This document shows, in pieces, positions 1 through 4,779 of a stretch of DNA of 9,496 bases (position 1 is the stretch's first letter; every line of letters begins with the position of its first letter). Under the pieces are notes generated by a model. The model did no database searches. It saw nothing but the letters and a program-made list of their open reading frames with translations, and was not told the DNA's origin. The DNA lies in the NCBI GenBank assembly GCA_021158735.1, contig JAGGUC010000152.1, forward strand, positions 1 to 9,496, in the 5' to 3' direction. A program made the translations under genes and the position numbers. The DNA is from Desulfurococcales archaeon. Its GTDB lineage: Archaea > Thermoproteota > Thermoprotei_A > Sulfolobales > NBVN01.

Positions 1-53
1 TAGATGAAAAACTAATAATTATCTATAATGACAGGATAGAAATCATAGAGTAG
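1..53 (+). CDS. C-terminal end of an unidentified protein (partial)
   Basis: From base 3 an open frame runs to a TAG at 51-53 and encodes a tail reading DEKLIIIYNDRIEIIE. The alternation of charged and branched hydrophobic residues looks like real protein, but only 16 residues are visible, so no family can be named. It would lie outside the tRNA-bracketed cassette and so belong to the native chromosome if the integration model is right. It could also be a chance frame in AT-rich DNA. Confidence 0.4.
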   Translation, partial: DEKLIIIYNDRIEIIE

Positions 54-97
54 TTTCCTCATAAAGTAGCAAGTTATCTACAATTATTGATAAATGC

Positions 98-143
98 TTG
101 GTGGGCCCGGGGGGATTTGAACCCCCGGCCTCCGCCGTATGAG
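98..143 (-). repeat. 3' fragment of tRNA-Val, candidate att site
   Basis: This stretch matches 869-914 of the intact tRNA-Val gene in 44 of 46 positions, in the same orientation; the differences are at 128 and 139. On the minus strand it covers the whole anticodon loop, the 3' strand of the anticodon stem, the variable loop, the T arm, the 3' acceptor strand and CCA. The difference at 139 makes the loop CTCATAC instead of CTCACAC. Homology ends exactly at the 5' edge of the anticodon loop. No D arm or 5' acceptor strand with matching stem sequence follows. Such fragments are the usual second att site left by tyrosine integrases that enter tRNA genes. A split-tRNA 3' half is a weaker alternative. 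Confidence 0.8.
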
Positions 144-310
144 AACACAACAATATGCATTGATGTTCCAAAACGATAATCAATAGGGACATCAACTATG
201 ATATTATTTGCCTTGAAATACGCATGGTTATTTATGGGCCTTGGACAAGTGGGCCATACTAATAAATGGTTGTATGATAGTTGTATGAGTGATGAATCCG
301 AGAATAGTGC
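144..310. other. Gene-free stretch with small repeats and hairpin potential
   Basis: No supportable gene lies between the tRNA fragment and relE. It holds an imperfect 10-bp inverted repeat (160-169 with 186-195, one G-T pair), an 8-bp near-palindrome (233-240 with 251-258, one mismatch) and a tandem 9-bp repeat GTTGTATGA at 269-277 and 280-288. All of these lie downstream of the relE stop codon. They could be a transcript 3' end structure or remnants of a larger element; nothing in the sequence decides this. Confidence 0.4.
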
Positions 311-586
311 TTATTTATAGGCACGACCTCTAGGGCCGATGAAGTGTACTGTAATCATCTTAGAACTCCAATCAATAATATACACTATCCGTATATCGCC
401 TAAGCGAATCCTAAAAGTATCCTCAAAACCTTTGAGCTTCTTTATATCGTAATCCCTGAATGGTAAGGGGTTTGTTCTTAACTTATCAAGAACCTCTAAT
501 ACTCTAAGCCTATAGTCTTTTGGTAGTCGCTCTAAAGTTCTAACGGCCCTGCGTTTCACCTTTACTTTGAAGAGCCCTTCACTCAA
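311..586 (-). CDS. relE: RelE/ParE-family toxin (putative mRNA interferase)
   Basis: A 91-residue basic protein of the size and layout of archaeal RelE. The N-terminal half is helical and rich in Lys/Arg (residues 8-38), and the C-terminal half carries the family pattern FRIRLGDIRIVYIID (58-72) followed by ITVHFIGPRGRAYK (78-91). Arg59, Arg61, Arg66, Arg86, Arg88 and Tyr90 are candidates for mRNA binding and cleavage. RelE toxins of this type cut mRNA in the ribosomal A site and are held inactive by the partner antitoxin. The start is a TTG at 584-586, set by a GGGGAG ribosome-binding site a few bases upstream, which itself follows directly on the antitoxin stop codon (12-nt gap). Activity of this copy is inferred; a ParE-like activity is the alternative. 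Confidence 0.88.
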   Translation of the reverse strand: MSEGLFKVKVKRRAVRTLERLPKDYRLRVLEVLDKLRTNPLPFRDYDIKKLKGFEDTFRIRLGDIRIVYIIDWSSKMITVHFIGPRGRAYK

Positions 587-598
587 ATAAACTCCCCA

Positions 599-796
599 CT
601 ACTTGTTTCCCATAAGTTTCCGCTTGATTTCATCAAGGTCTACTAATTCATCCTTCGATTCTATAGCCTCAATTTCATCGGGAAGAGGTTCTTCCTCCTC
701 GATGTTCTTTTCGATGATGAAACGTAACATAGACTCCATCCTAGCCAGCCTCTCTTTTATCTCCTGAATCTCTGATAAGAGTTCAGAGCTTGCCAA
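599..796 (-). CDS. relB: RelB-like antitoxin
   Basis: A 65-residue acidic protein directly upstream of relE on the same strand, the usual antitoxin-first order. Residues 4-31 form a long amphipathic helix; after an acidic linker (EEEEPLPDEIEAIES) a second helix near the C-terminus ends in KRKLMGNK. Size, charge and helix-linker-helix layout match archaeal RelB proteins such as the one paired with Pyrococcus aRelE, which wrap around the toxin and lack a classical DNA-binding domain. No ribbon-helix-helix or HTH domain is visible. The start is TTG at 794-796, with AGGGG a few bases upstream and a TATA-like box about 24 bases upstream, so the leader is short. The identification rests largely on position and size. 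Confidence 0.78.
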   Translation of the reverse strand: MASSELLSEIQEIKERLARMESMLRFIIEKNIEEEEPLPDEIEAIESKDELVDLDEIKRKLMGNK

Positions 797-842
797 CTTT
801 TAACCCCTAAGCATAATTTAAGTAGAGCGACTCTAAAAGTTG
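794..842 (-). promoter_or_regulatory. relBE promoter with nested inverted repeats (candidate operator)
   Basis: On the minus strand a TATA-like CTTAAATTA lies at about 813-821, roughly 24 bases before the relB TTG. It is flanked by a perfect 9-bp inverted repeat, CAACTTTTA at 794-802 and TAAAAGTTG at 834-842. A second inverted repeat, TAGAG/CTCTA with a 3-base spacer, covers 823-835 next to the TATA box. Toxin-antitoxin operons are commonly autorepressed by the protein pair at such symmetric sites; that role here is inference. Confidence 0.45.
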
Positions 843-869
843 TTGACTGAAAACTGATGACAATAAGTT

Positions 870-947
870 TGGTGGGCCCGGGGGGATTTGAACCCCCGAC
901 CTCCGCCGTGTGAGGGCGGCGTCCTAACCGGGCTGGACGACGGGCCC
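870..947 (-). tRNA. tRNA-Val (anticodon CAC)
   Basis: A complete cloverleaf reads on the minus strand: acceptor GGGCCCG (5') with CGGGCCC (3'), D stem GTCC/GGAC, anticodon stem CCGCC/GGCGG around the 7-base loop CTCACAC (anticodon CAC, valine codon GTG), T stem GGGGG/CCCCC with loop TTCAAAT, discriminator A at 873. CCA is encoded at 870-872. There is no intron. The stems are almost pure G-C, as in hyperthermophiles. Its 3' half is duplicated at 98-143, which makes it a likely integration target. Confidence 0.96.
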
Positions 948-970
948 CTTAATTCGTCCTCTCGTGTGGG

Positions 971-980
971 GTTAAATGCT
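971..980 (-). promoter_or_regulatory. Possible TATA box of tRNA-Val
   Basis: On the minus strand an AGCATTTAAC element is centred about 27 bases upstream of the tRNA 5' end, the spacing expected for archaeal TBP binding with transcription starting near the first base of the tRNA. Short AT-rich matches are common, so this is tentative. Confidence 0.3.
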
Positions 981-1049
981 TTATTGCTATTAGACTTAAA
1001 GCTCTATATGGAGAATGAATGTGCTTAACTGTATATGTTATGAGTTAAG

Positions 1050-1143
1050 TGGTAGCCGGGCGGGGATTCGAACCCCGGTCACGGGGTCTCTCCCGTGTGA
1101 GGAGGCCAAAGCCCCGCATCCTTGGCCGCTAGACGACCCGGCT
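1050..1143 (-). tRNA. tRNA-Gln (anticodon TTG) with an 18-nt intron
   Basis: On the minus strand the acceptor is AGCCGGG paired with CCCGGCT, with discriminator A at 1053 and CCA encoded at 1050-1052. The T arm is CGGGG-TTCGAAT-CCCCG. The anticodon stem CGGGG/CCCCG encloses 25 bases; removing 18 (1088-1105) at the canonical 37/38 position leaves the 7-base loop CTTTGGA with anticodon TTG. Loop bases CTTT can pair with intron bases GGAG to give the 4-bp centre of a splicing bulge-helix-bulge, with 3-base bulges GG|C and AG|A. The A1-U72 pair fits archaeal tRNA-Gln, as opposed to G1-C72 in tRNA-Glu, and supports the Gln call. The distal intron helix is weak, so the motif is of the relaxed type. 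Confidence 0.9.
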
Positions 1144-1208
1144 GTGATTATATTTACTTACTTGGTTTTTAGGCTTTAATGGGTTATTCATGTACTTGCT
1201 GAAGATTT

Positions 1209-1682
1209 TTACGTTTGGTGCTCTAACTTCTTCTTTATTATGTAGTGTGATACAGCAATTGATGCTGATGGGGTTAAATAAGTGAGTCCTGGTATGTGGT
1301 AATGCTCCCCTAATGCTAACTCGGATTTACTGAATTCACCATCATTACCGCTTACAACCACCATTAATGTGCCCTCGGCAAGAGGCTCTAGCTCCTCAAG
1401 ACTCATAGAGTTGTCTGACTCCTTAACTATCAGAATAGTTTTTATAGGACTGAGTAATTCGACAGCATCTTTTAGTACAGGTAGAATTATGAGTGGCATG
1501 CCCAGCTTATACGCGTACTTACTTGCTTCAGGGAGGCCTGTCTGAGCAGCCATACCACTAACCTTAGTCACGACGAACGCCCTAATTCTAGGCTCCGACA
1601 CTATACCATACGCCGTCTTCACACTGTCAACGAGCTTCTGCGGCGAGGCCACGTTATTGAGTACGAATACCAAGTCAACCAC
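1209..1682 (-). CDS. DUF2122/COG4080 SPOUT-like protein (often labelled RecB-family nuclease)
   Basis: A 157-residue archaeal protein with a repeated beta-strand/helix pattern: VDLVFVLNNV (2-11), RIRAFVVTKV (32-41), MPLIILPVL (62-70), KTILIVKES (81-89), GTLMVVVSG (104-112), then LGEHYHIPGLTYLTPSASIAVSHYII near the C-terminus. This end resembles the knotted cofactor-binding part of SPOUT RNA methyltransferases. I place it in the family called DUF2122 or COG4080 from memory of its pattern. The RecB-nuclease label has no support here, since no PD-(D/E)xK motif is visible. The start is GTG at 1680-1682 with GGTGAG just upstream, one base after the stop of the cytosine methyltransferase gene, so it is the last gene of the operon. 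A role in RNA methylation is inferred from fold and neighbours; the substrate is unknown. Confidence 0.62.
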   Translation of the reverse strand: MVDLVFVLNNVASPQKLVDSVKTAYGIVSEPRIRAFVVTKVSGMAAQTGLPEASKYAYKLGMPLIILPVLKDAVELLSPIKTILIVKESDNSMSLEELEPLAEGTLMVVVSGNDGEFSKSELALGEHYHIPGLTYLTPSASIAVSHYIIKKKLEHQT

Positions 1683-1683
1683 A

Positions 1684-2649
1684 CTAACTCACCAGAAACT
1701 TAAGTACCTCACCAGCTATAGCTTTAGCTAGTGGAGGAGGAACTGCTTCCCCCACCTGATTGTACTGCTCATCCTTCCCACCAAGAAAGACGTGATCGTC
1801 GGGGAAACCCATTAAGCGGGCCTGCTCACGAACTGTTAGTAGCCTGTTATCAAATGGGTGAATGAACCTGGAGGACCCTAAGACCGTGGGCGCTAGTCTG
1901 TAAGGATGTAACTTAATGAGATTAGGTAACCTCACACCTCCTGCACCTTCATACCGGATCAGCGACTCTCCCCACCTCAATCTAACAACACGTTTTAATT
2001 TCCTGTAACTCAGTCTGGGAGGTGGTTCATGATTAGGTATGATGGGTTCCTCAGAAGGCTCTGGCAGGTCATTAAGCACGTCCCACACACGAAGCATATT
2101 CGACTTCTTCATGGGCTTAATAGGTATATTAGAAATGAATACCCTGACGCGCCTTGAGGGGGTTCCATAATCTTGAGCACGTAACACATTAAAGAATAGT
2201 TGTTCATACCCTGCTGCCTTAAACTCCTTTCTGAGGGCATCCTTCAGGGGCCCCTCCATAATCGCAGGCACGTTCTCCATTACGAAGATCTTAGGGCTTA
2301 AGCACTCAACTATTCTGATAAACTCCAGTACTAAAGTCCCCACAGGGTCAGAGTAGAGCCTGTCAAGAGACTCGGGCTTCCTGCTCGGGTTTGCTCCAGT
2401 GAAAGGTTCGCAGGGTGGACTACCTATGATTACATCAGCATACCCTCCAGTTAAGTACCTCAGGTCGTCACAACTAATGTTTCTTACATCCTCACACAAA
2501 ACCACGGCACTCTTAAAATTCCCTTTAAATGTTCTAGCAGCTGCTCTGTTACTGTCGATTGCTAGGACATGCTTGAGGGAGGAATTAAAACCTCTTGAAA
2601 AACCGCCAGCGCCTGAAAAAACATCAATGAGTGAGGGTTCTCTCCTCAT
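1684..2649 (-). CDS. C5-cytosine methyltransferase (DNA or tRNA target)
   Basis: A complete 321-residue C5-MTase. Motif I is DVFSGAGGFSRGF (9-21), motif IV GSPPCEPFTGAN (76-87) with catalytic Cys80, motif VI ENV (125-127), motif VIII QDYGTPSRR (159-167), and motifs IX-X run from RLAPTVLG (251) to QVGEAVPPPLAKAIAGE. It transfers a methyl group from AdoMet to C5 of cytosine. The target-recognition region (about 180-245) is short. No restriction endonuclease is adjacent. Motif IV reads SPPCxPFT, as in the Dnmt2/TRDMT1 tRNA methyltransferases, rather than the common GGPPCQxFS, but I see no clear copy of Dnmt2's CFT signature. The ATG at 2647-2649 has GAGG about 9 bases upstream and puts motif I near the N-terminus as usual. 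The gene overlaps tfe by 26 bp. Substrate is undecided. Confidence 0.9.
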   Translation of the reverse strand: MRREPSLIDVFSGAGGFSRGFNSSLKHVLAIDSNRAAARTFKGNFKSAVVLCEDVRNISCDDLRYLTGGYADVIIGSPPCEPFTGANPSRKPESLDRLYSDPVGTLVLEFIRIVECLSPKIFVMENVPAIMEGPLKDALRKEFKAAGYEQLFFNVLRAQDYGTPSRRVRVFISNIPIKPMKKSNMLRVWDVLNDLPEPSEEPIIPNHEPPPRLSYRKLKRVVRLRWGESLIRYEGAGGVRLPNLIKLHPYRLAPTVLGSSRFIHPFDNRLLTVREQARLMGFPDDHVFLGGKDEQYNQVGEAVPPPLAKAIAGEVLKFLVS

Positions 2650-3157
2650 TCAGTATTTCCTCTTCAAGACGCTTAATGAACTCCTTAAGTTCACTCTTTA
2701 TGCTGTTGTTGTCCTCGTAAACAAGCATCTCACCGCACCTTGGGCAACGGAAGTCATTTTCCATAGCTTCCTCAAACGTCAGTCTTACATCATCTACTGG
2801 ACACGTGTAGAAGGTGTTGCTCTCCTCAAACGTCAGTCTTTCCTTCAGTCTCTTCAGTACTGCTTTCTTCCTCTGTAAGAGCACGTGGTTCAGCCGTGTT
2901 ATGTCTATGAACCAGTAGTAGATGTACTTGTTATCGCTTGGGCTCCTGACCTTTTTGTACATTACTAGACCTAAGTTGTGTAGTTCATAAAGAGCCCTCC
3001 TTATGTCCTGCTCACTGAGACCTACTACTGAAACTATGTCGGTGTCAAGCATTTCCTTCTTATTCTTAACTAAAACCTCGAATACTTTAGCACCTATCGC
3101 GCCGACATACTTTTCTATGAATGTCAGCACCTTCCCAATATCTCTGCCATCACGCAT
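2624..3157 (-). CDS. tfe: Transcription factor E, alpha subunit (TFE, TFIIE-alpha homologue)
   Basis: A 177-residue protein with an N-terminal winged helix (about 10-90: IGAKVFEVLVKNKKEMLDTDIVSVVGLSEQ then DIRRALYELHNLGLVMYKK), a basic linker helix (94-108), a small zinc-ribbon region (117-145) and a C-terminal acidic coiled helix (152-172). TFE joins TBP, TFB and RNA polymerase in the preinitiation complex and promotes promoter opening. The ribbon shows Cys119, Cys138 and Cys141, but the fourth ligand position holds Asp122 (CPVDD), so only three cysteines are visible. RLTFEE occurs twice (107-112 and 125-130), encoded by an exact 18-bp repeat. The ATG at 3155-3157 follows a GGTGGTGAG site and overlaps the trm56 stop by 8 bp. 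Length and order of domains are normal for the family. Confidence 0.93.
   Translation of the reverse strand: MRDGRDIGKVLTFIEKYVGAIGAKVFEVLVKNKKEMLDTDIVSVVGLSEQDIRRALYELHNLGLVMYKKVRSPSDNKYIYYWFIDITRLNHVLLQRKKAVLKRLKERLTFEESNTFYTCPVDDVRLTFEEAMENDFRCPRCGEMLVYEDNNSIKSELKEFIKRLEEEILNEERTLTH
2769..2840. repeat. In-frame 18-bp direct repeat inside tfe
   Basis: TCCTCAAACGTCAGTCTT occurs exactly at 2769-2786 and 2823-2840, a period of 54 bp or 18 codons. On the tfe strand both copies encode RLTFEE, before and inside the zinc ribbon. The inner copy sits where family members carry their conserved FTFEEA-like segment. Confidence 0.9.
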
Positions 3158-3704
3158 TTCTCACCACCTTCTTTCCATGAGGGCAGGGCTCAATACGTAT
3201 CTTAGCATCAGAGTAAATAAAATGTAATTCTCTTCCCTCAAATAATCTGTCAAGAAAGAGGGCTAAGGCCGCGACCTCTGAATGGGGCTGGTGACCTACT
3301 GCTATATTGTAGTCAGCCACCTCATAGAAGTACCTGGGGACTTTCTCAGCACCCACTACAACTAAGATGTCTCTAAGAGCGCTCCTTATTCCATCAATAA
3401 CATCGTCTACGTGGAGGCCGTACATGGTTAGGTGAGCAACTATACCGCCCCTCTCCTTCCACTTTCTAACATATTTTTTAGATGACACACCGGCCACTAC
3501 CTGAAAGTCTCTCCTGCCCCACACCTCACACACCTTTCTCAGTGATGTAGCTACTTTCTCATCTGTGATGTCACCTAATATGAAGCCGTCGGCGCCAAAA
3601 GCCCTCGCAACTAAGCCTACATGAGTTGTTATCCTCTTATCCCTTTCTGGTCTGTGACCGATCCTCAGTACGTAAACCTGCCTTTTCCTTCCTGATGAAA
3701 TCAG
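3150..3704 (-). CDS. trm56: tRNA (cytidine-56 2'-O)-methyltransferase aTrm56, apparent CTG start
   Basis: SPOUT-class enzyme that 2'-O-methylates C56 in the T loop of archaeal tRNAs, using AdoMet. Family hallmarks are all present: VYVLRIGHRPERDKRITTHVG near the N-terminus, HLTMYGLHVDDVID in the middle, then VVGAEKVPR and YNIAVGHQPHSEVAALALFLDR forming the knotted cofactor site. The frame is open up to a TGA at 3708-3710, but between that stop and a GTG at 3531-3533 there is no ATG, GTG or TTG. Starting at that GTG would remove about 57 residues, including the conserved GHRPERDKR segment. A perfect GGAGGTGA (3708-3715) lies 3 bases before a CTG at 3702-3704, giving a normal 184-residue protein, so I place the start there; ATT at 3699-3701 is the alternative. 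It overlaps hflX by 68 bp and tfe by 8 bp. Confidence 0.88.
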   Translation of the reverse strand: MISSGRKRQVYVLRIGHRPERDKRITTHVGLVARAFGADGFILGDITDEKVATSLRKVCEVWGRRDFQVVAGVSSKKYVRKWKERGGIVAHLTMYGLHVDDVIDGIRSALRDILVVVGAEKVPRYFYEVADYNIAVGHQPHSEVAALALFLDRLFEGRELHFIYSDAKIRIEPCPHGKKVVRNA

Positions 3705-4779
3705 ACGTCACCTCCTTCAATACGTCTAAGTTTGCTTCCTCAAGAGCTGAAATTCTAACTACGCCCCACCTCCAGGGATATGTATCTGGCAGGACACTCC
3801 TAACAGCATCCTCAACCATACGTCCACGGTCACTGCACAGATCTATTTTATTGAGGGCGATTACTATAGGCTTCCCTACATACCCTATTCTGGACAGTGT
3901 GCTTAAGGAAGACCTTAACTTTGCGAGAACGGAGTCCACGCCCTCTGAGGAGTCTAAAACGAGTAAAGTTAGGTCTGAGGAACTCACTTCCTCTAACGTA
4001 GCATAAAAAGCCTCCACTATCTCAGCTGGTATGCTGCGTACAAAACCAACCGTGTCAACAACGATAGCGGTTAAACCACCCATGTATGCCCTCTTAGCTT
4101 TAGGAGTAAGAGTAGTAAACATTTCAGGGCCCGCAGGCTTGCACTCACCGACTAACTTATTGAAGAGTGTGGTTTTCCCTGCGTTGGCATAGCCAGTAAT
4201 CGCTATGTGCGGGAAGCCCAGGGCTCTTCTCTTACTTCTCTCAAGCTCCCTCCGGAACCTCAGCGAGTCGAGCTCTCTACGTATCCTAGATAACCTACTC
4301 TTTAAGTGCTGATAGTACTTATCTATGGCGTAAGCTCCAGGACCTAGAAAGCCAGGTAGTTCCCTTAATTTCGCCCTCCTAACCCACTCTCTAATTAAAG
4401 GTAGTTGATGGAGTATTCTCGCCATCTCTATTTGGAGCTTAGCCTCCTTAGACCCTGCGTGAAGCGCGAATATCTCAAGTATTAACATGATCTTATCTAT
4501 GACATCTACATTGAGTTCACGCATTAAGTTGACTACCTGACGTGGGTATAGGGTGTCGTAGATGACCAACTTGGTATTCCCATACCCGTTATTGCTAAGT
4601 CCATCAACAACGCTTTTTAGTTTGCTTAACTTACCCTTCCTCACATATGTTCTGGTGTCGGGTCTGTAGGTATTTCTTAATTTAATTACCTCAACGTGCC
4701 TCGGTTTTAAGGAGTTTACGAGAGCTAGGGCCTCACTTAAGTCATCTTCCTTAGTGACCAGCACTACATCCTCATTCAT
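3637..4779 (-). CDS. hflX: HflX-family GTPase
   Basis: A 380-residue HflX protein. The N-terminal nucleotide-binding-like HflX domain (1-155) ends in a glycine-rich stretch GFLGPGAYAIDKYY (143-156), followed by an Arg/Lys-rich helical linker (157-187) and the GTPase domain. G motifs: G1 GYANAGKTT (196-204), switch I region FTTLTPKAKR (221-230), G3 DTVGF (242-246), G4 NKID (310-313), G5 SAL (344-346). HflX GTPases bind the large ribosomal subunit, and in bacteria they split stalled or hibernating ribosomes; the archaeal role is less settled. The ATG at 4777-4779 overlaps the mbf1 stop by 8 bp (translational coupling). The C-terminal tail after about 362 is basic and overlaps trm56; it may be shaped by the overlap more than by function. 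Confidence 0.95.
   Translation of the reverse strand: MNEDVVLVTKEDDLSEALALVNSLKPRHVEVIKLRNTYRPDTRTYVRKGKLSKLKSVVDGLSNNGYGNTKLVIYDTLYPRQVVNLMRELNVDVIDKIMLILEIFALHAGSKEAKLQIEMARILHQLPLIREWVRRAKLRELPGFLGPGAYAIDKYYQHLKSRLSRIRRELDSLRFRRELERSKRRALGFPHIAITGYANAGKTTLFNKLVGECKPAGPEMFTTLTPKAKRAYMGGLTAIVVDTVGFVRSIPAEIVEAFYATLEEVSSSDLTLLVLDSSEGVDSVLAKLRSSLSTLSRIGYVGKPIVIALNKIDLCSDRGRMVEDAVRSVLPDTYPWRWGVVRISALEEANLDVLKEVTSDFIRKEKAGLRTEDRSQTRKG
3702..3715 (-). promoter_or_regulatory. Ribosome-binding site and CTG start of trm56
   Basis: On the minus strand GGAGGTGA is fully complementary to the archaeal 16S rRNA 3' end and stands 6 bases (from GGAGG) before CTG. It lies inside the hflX coding region, where it encodes Glu-Val-Thr, so chance cannot be excluded, but it is the strongest such site in the gene cluster and fits the only full-length trm56 start. 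Confidence 0.55.

Larger units (their letters stand above)
98..947. mobile_element. Candidate small integrated cassette between tRNA-Val direct repeats
   Basis: Direct repeats of the tRNA-Val 3' half (98-143 and 869-914) enclose about 725 bp that hold only a RelBE-type toxin-antitoxin pair and its promoter. The layout is that of an element inserted in a tRNA gene: the intact tRNA is regenerated at one end and the 3' fragment marks the other, downstream of the tRNA. No integrase, replication gene or second element gene is present, so this would be a decayed remnant or a non-autonomous cassette. Plain segmental duplication of the tRNA 3' half is the alternative. Confidence 0.42.

Noticed and set aside
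98..257. A whole tRNA gene with a long intron, using the fragment at 98-143 as 3' exon and the GGCCCAC...GTCC-like stretch near 234-257 as 5' exon.
   Set aside because: The 5' candidate lacks a D-stem partner and no CCGCC anticodon-stem strand exists between the two parts; the weak similarity to the tRNA-Val 5' half is probably chance or decay.
289..342. A C/D-box guide RNA suggested by GTGATGA at 289-295 and CGATGA near 336.
   Set aside because: No convincing D and D' boxes at proper spacing, and it would overlap the end of relE.
1684..2649. A restriction-modification system around the cytosine methyltransferase.
   Set aside because: All neighbouring frames are assigned to transcription or RNA-related families; no endonuclease candidate is present in the window.
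2399..2878. Plus-strand open frame of 159 codons opposite the methyltransferase and tfe genes.
   Set aside because: It is antisense to two well-supported overlapping genes, shows no family pattern and has low-complexity Leu/Ser-rich content.
3150..3533. trm56 as a truncated 127-residue gene beginning at GTG 3533.
   Set aside because: Conserved aTrm56 sequence continues upstream in the same frame without a stop for 57 further codons.
3626..4006. Plus-strand open frame of 126 codons opposite hflX.
   Set aside because: It is antisense to conserved GTPase motifs and has serine-rich composition typical of reverse-strand artefacts.
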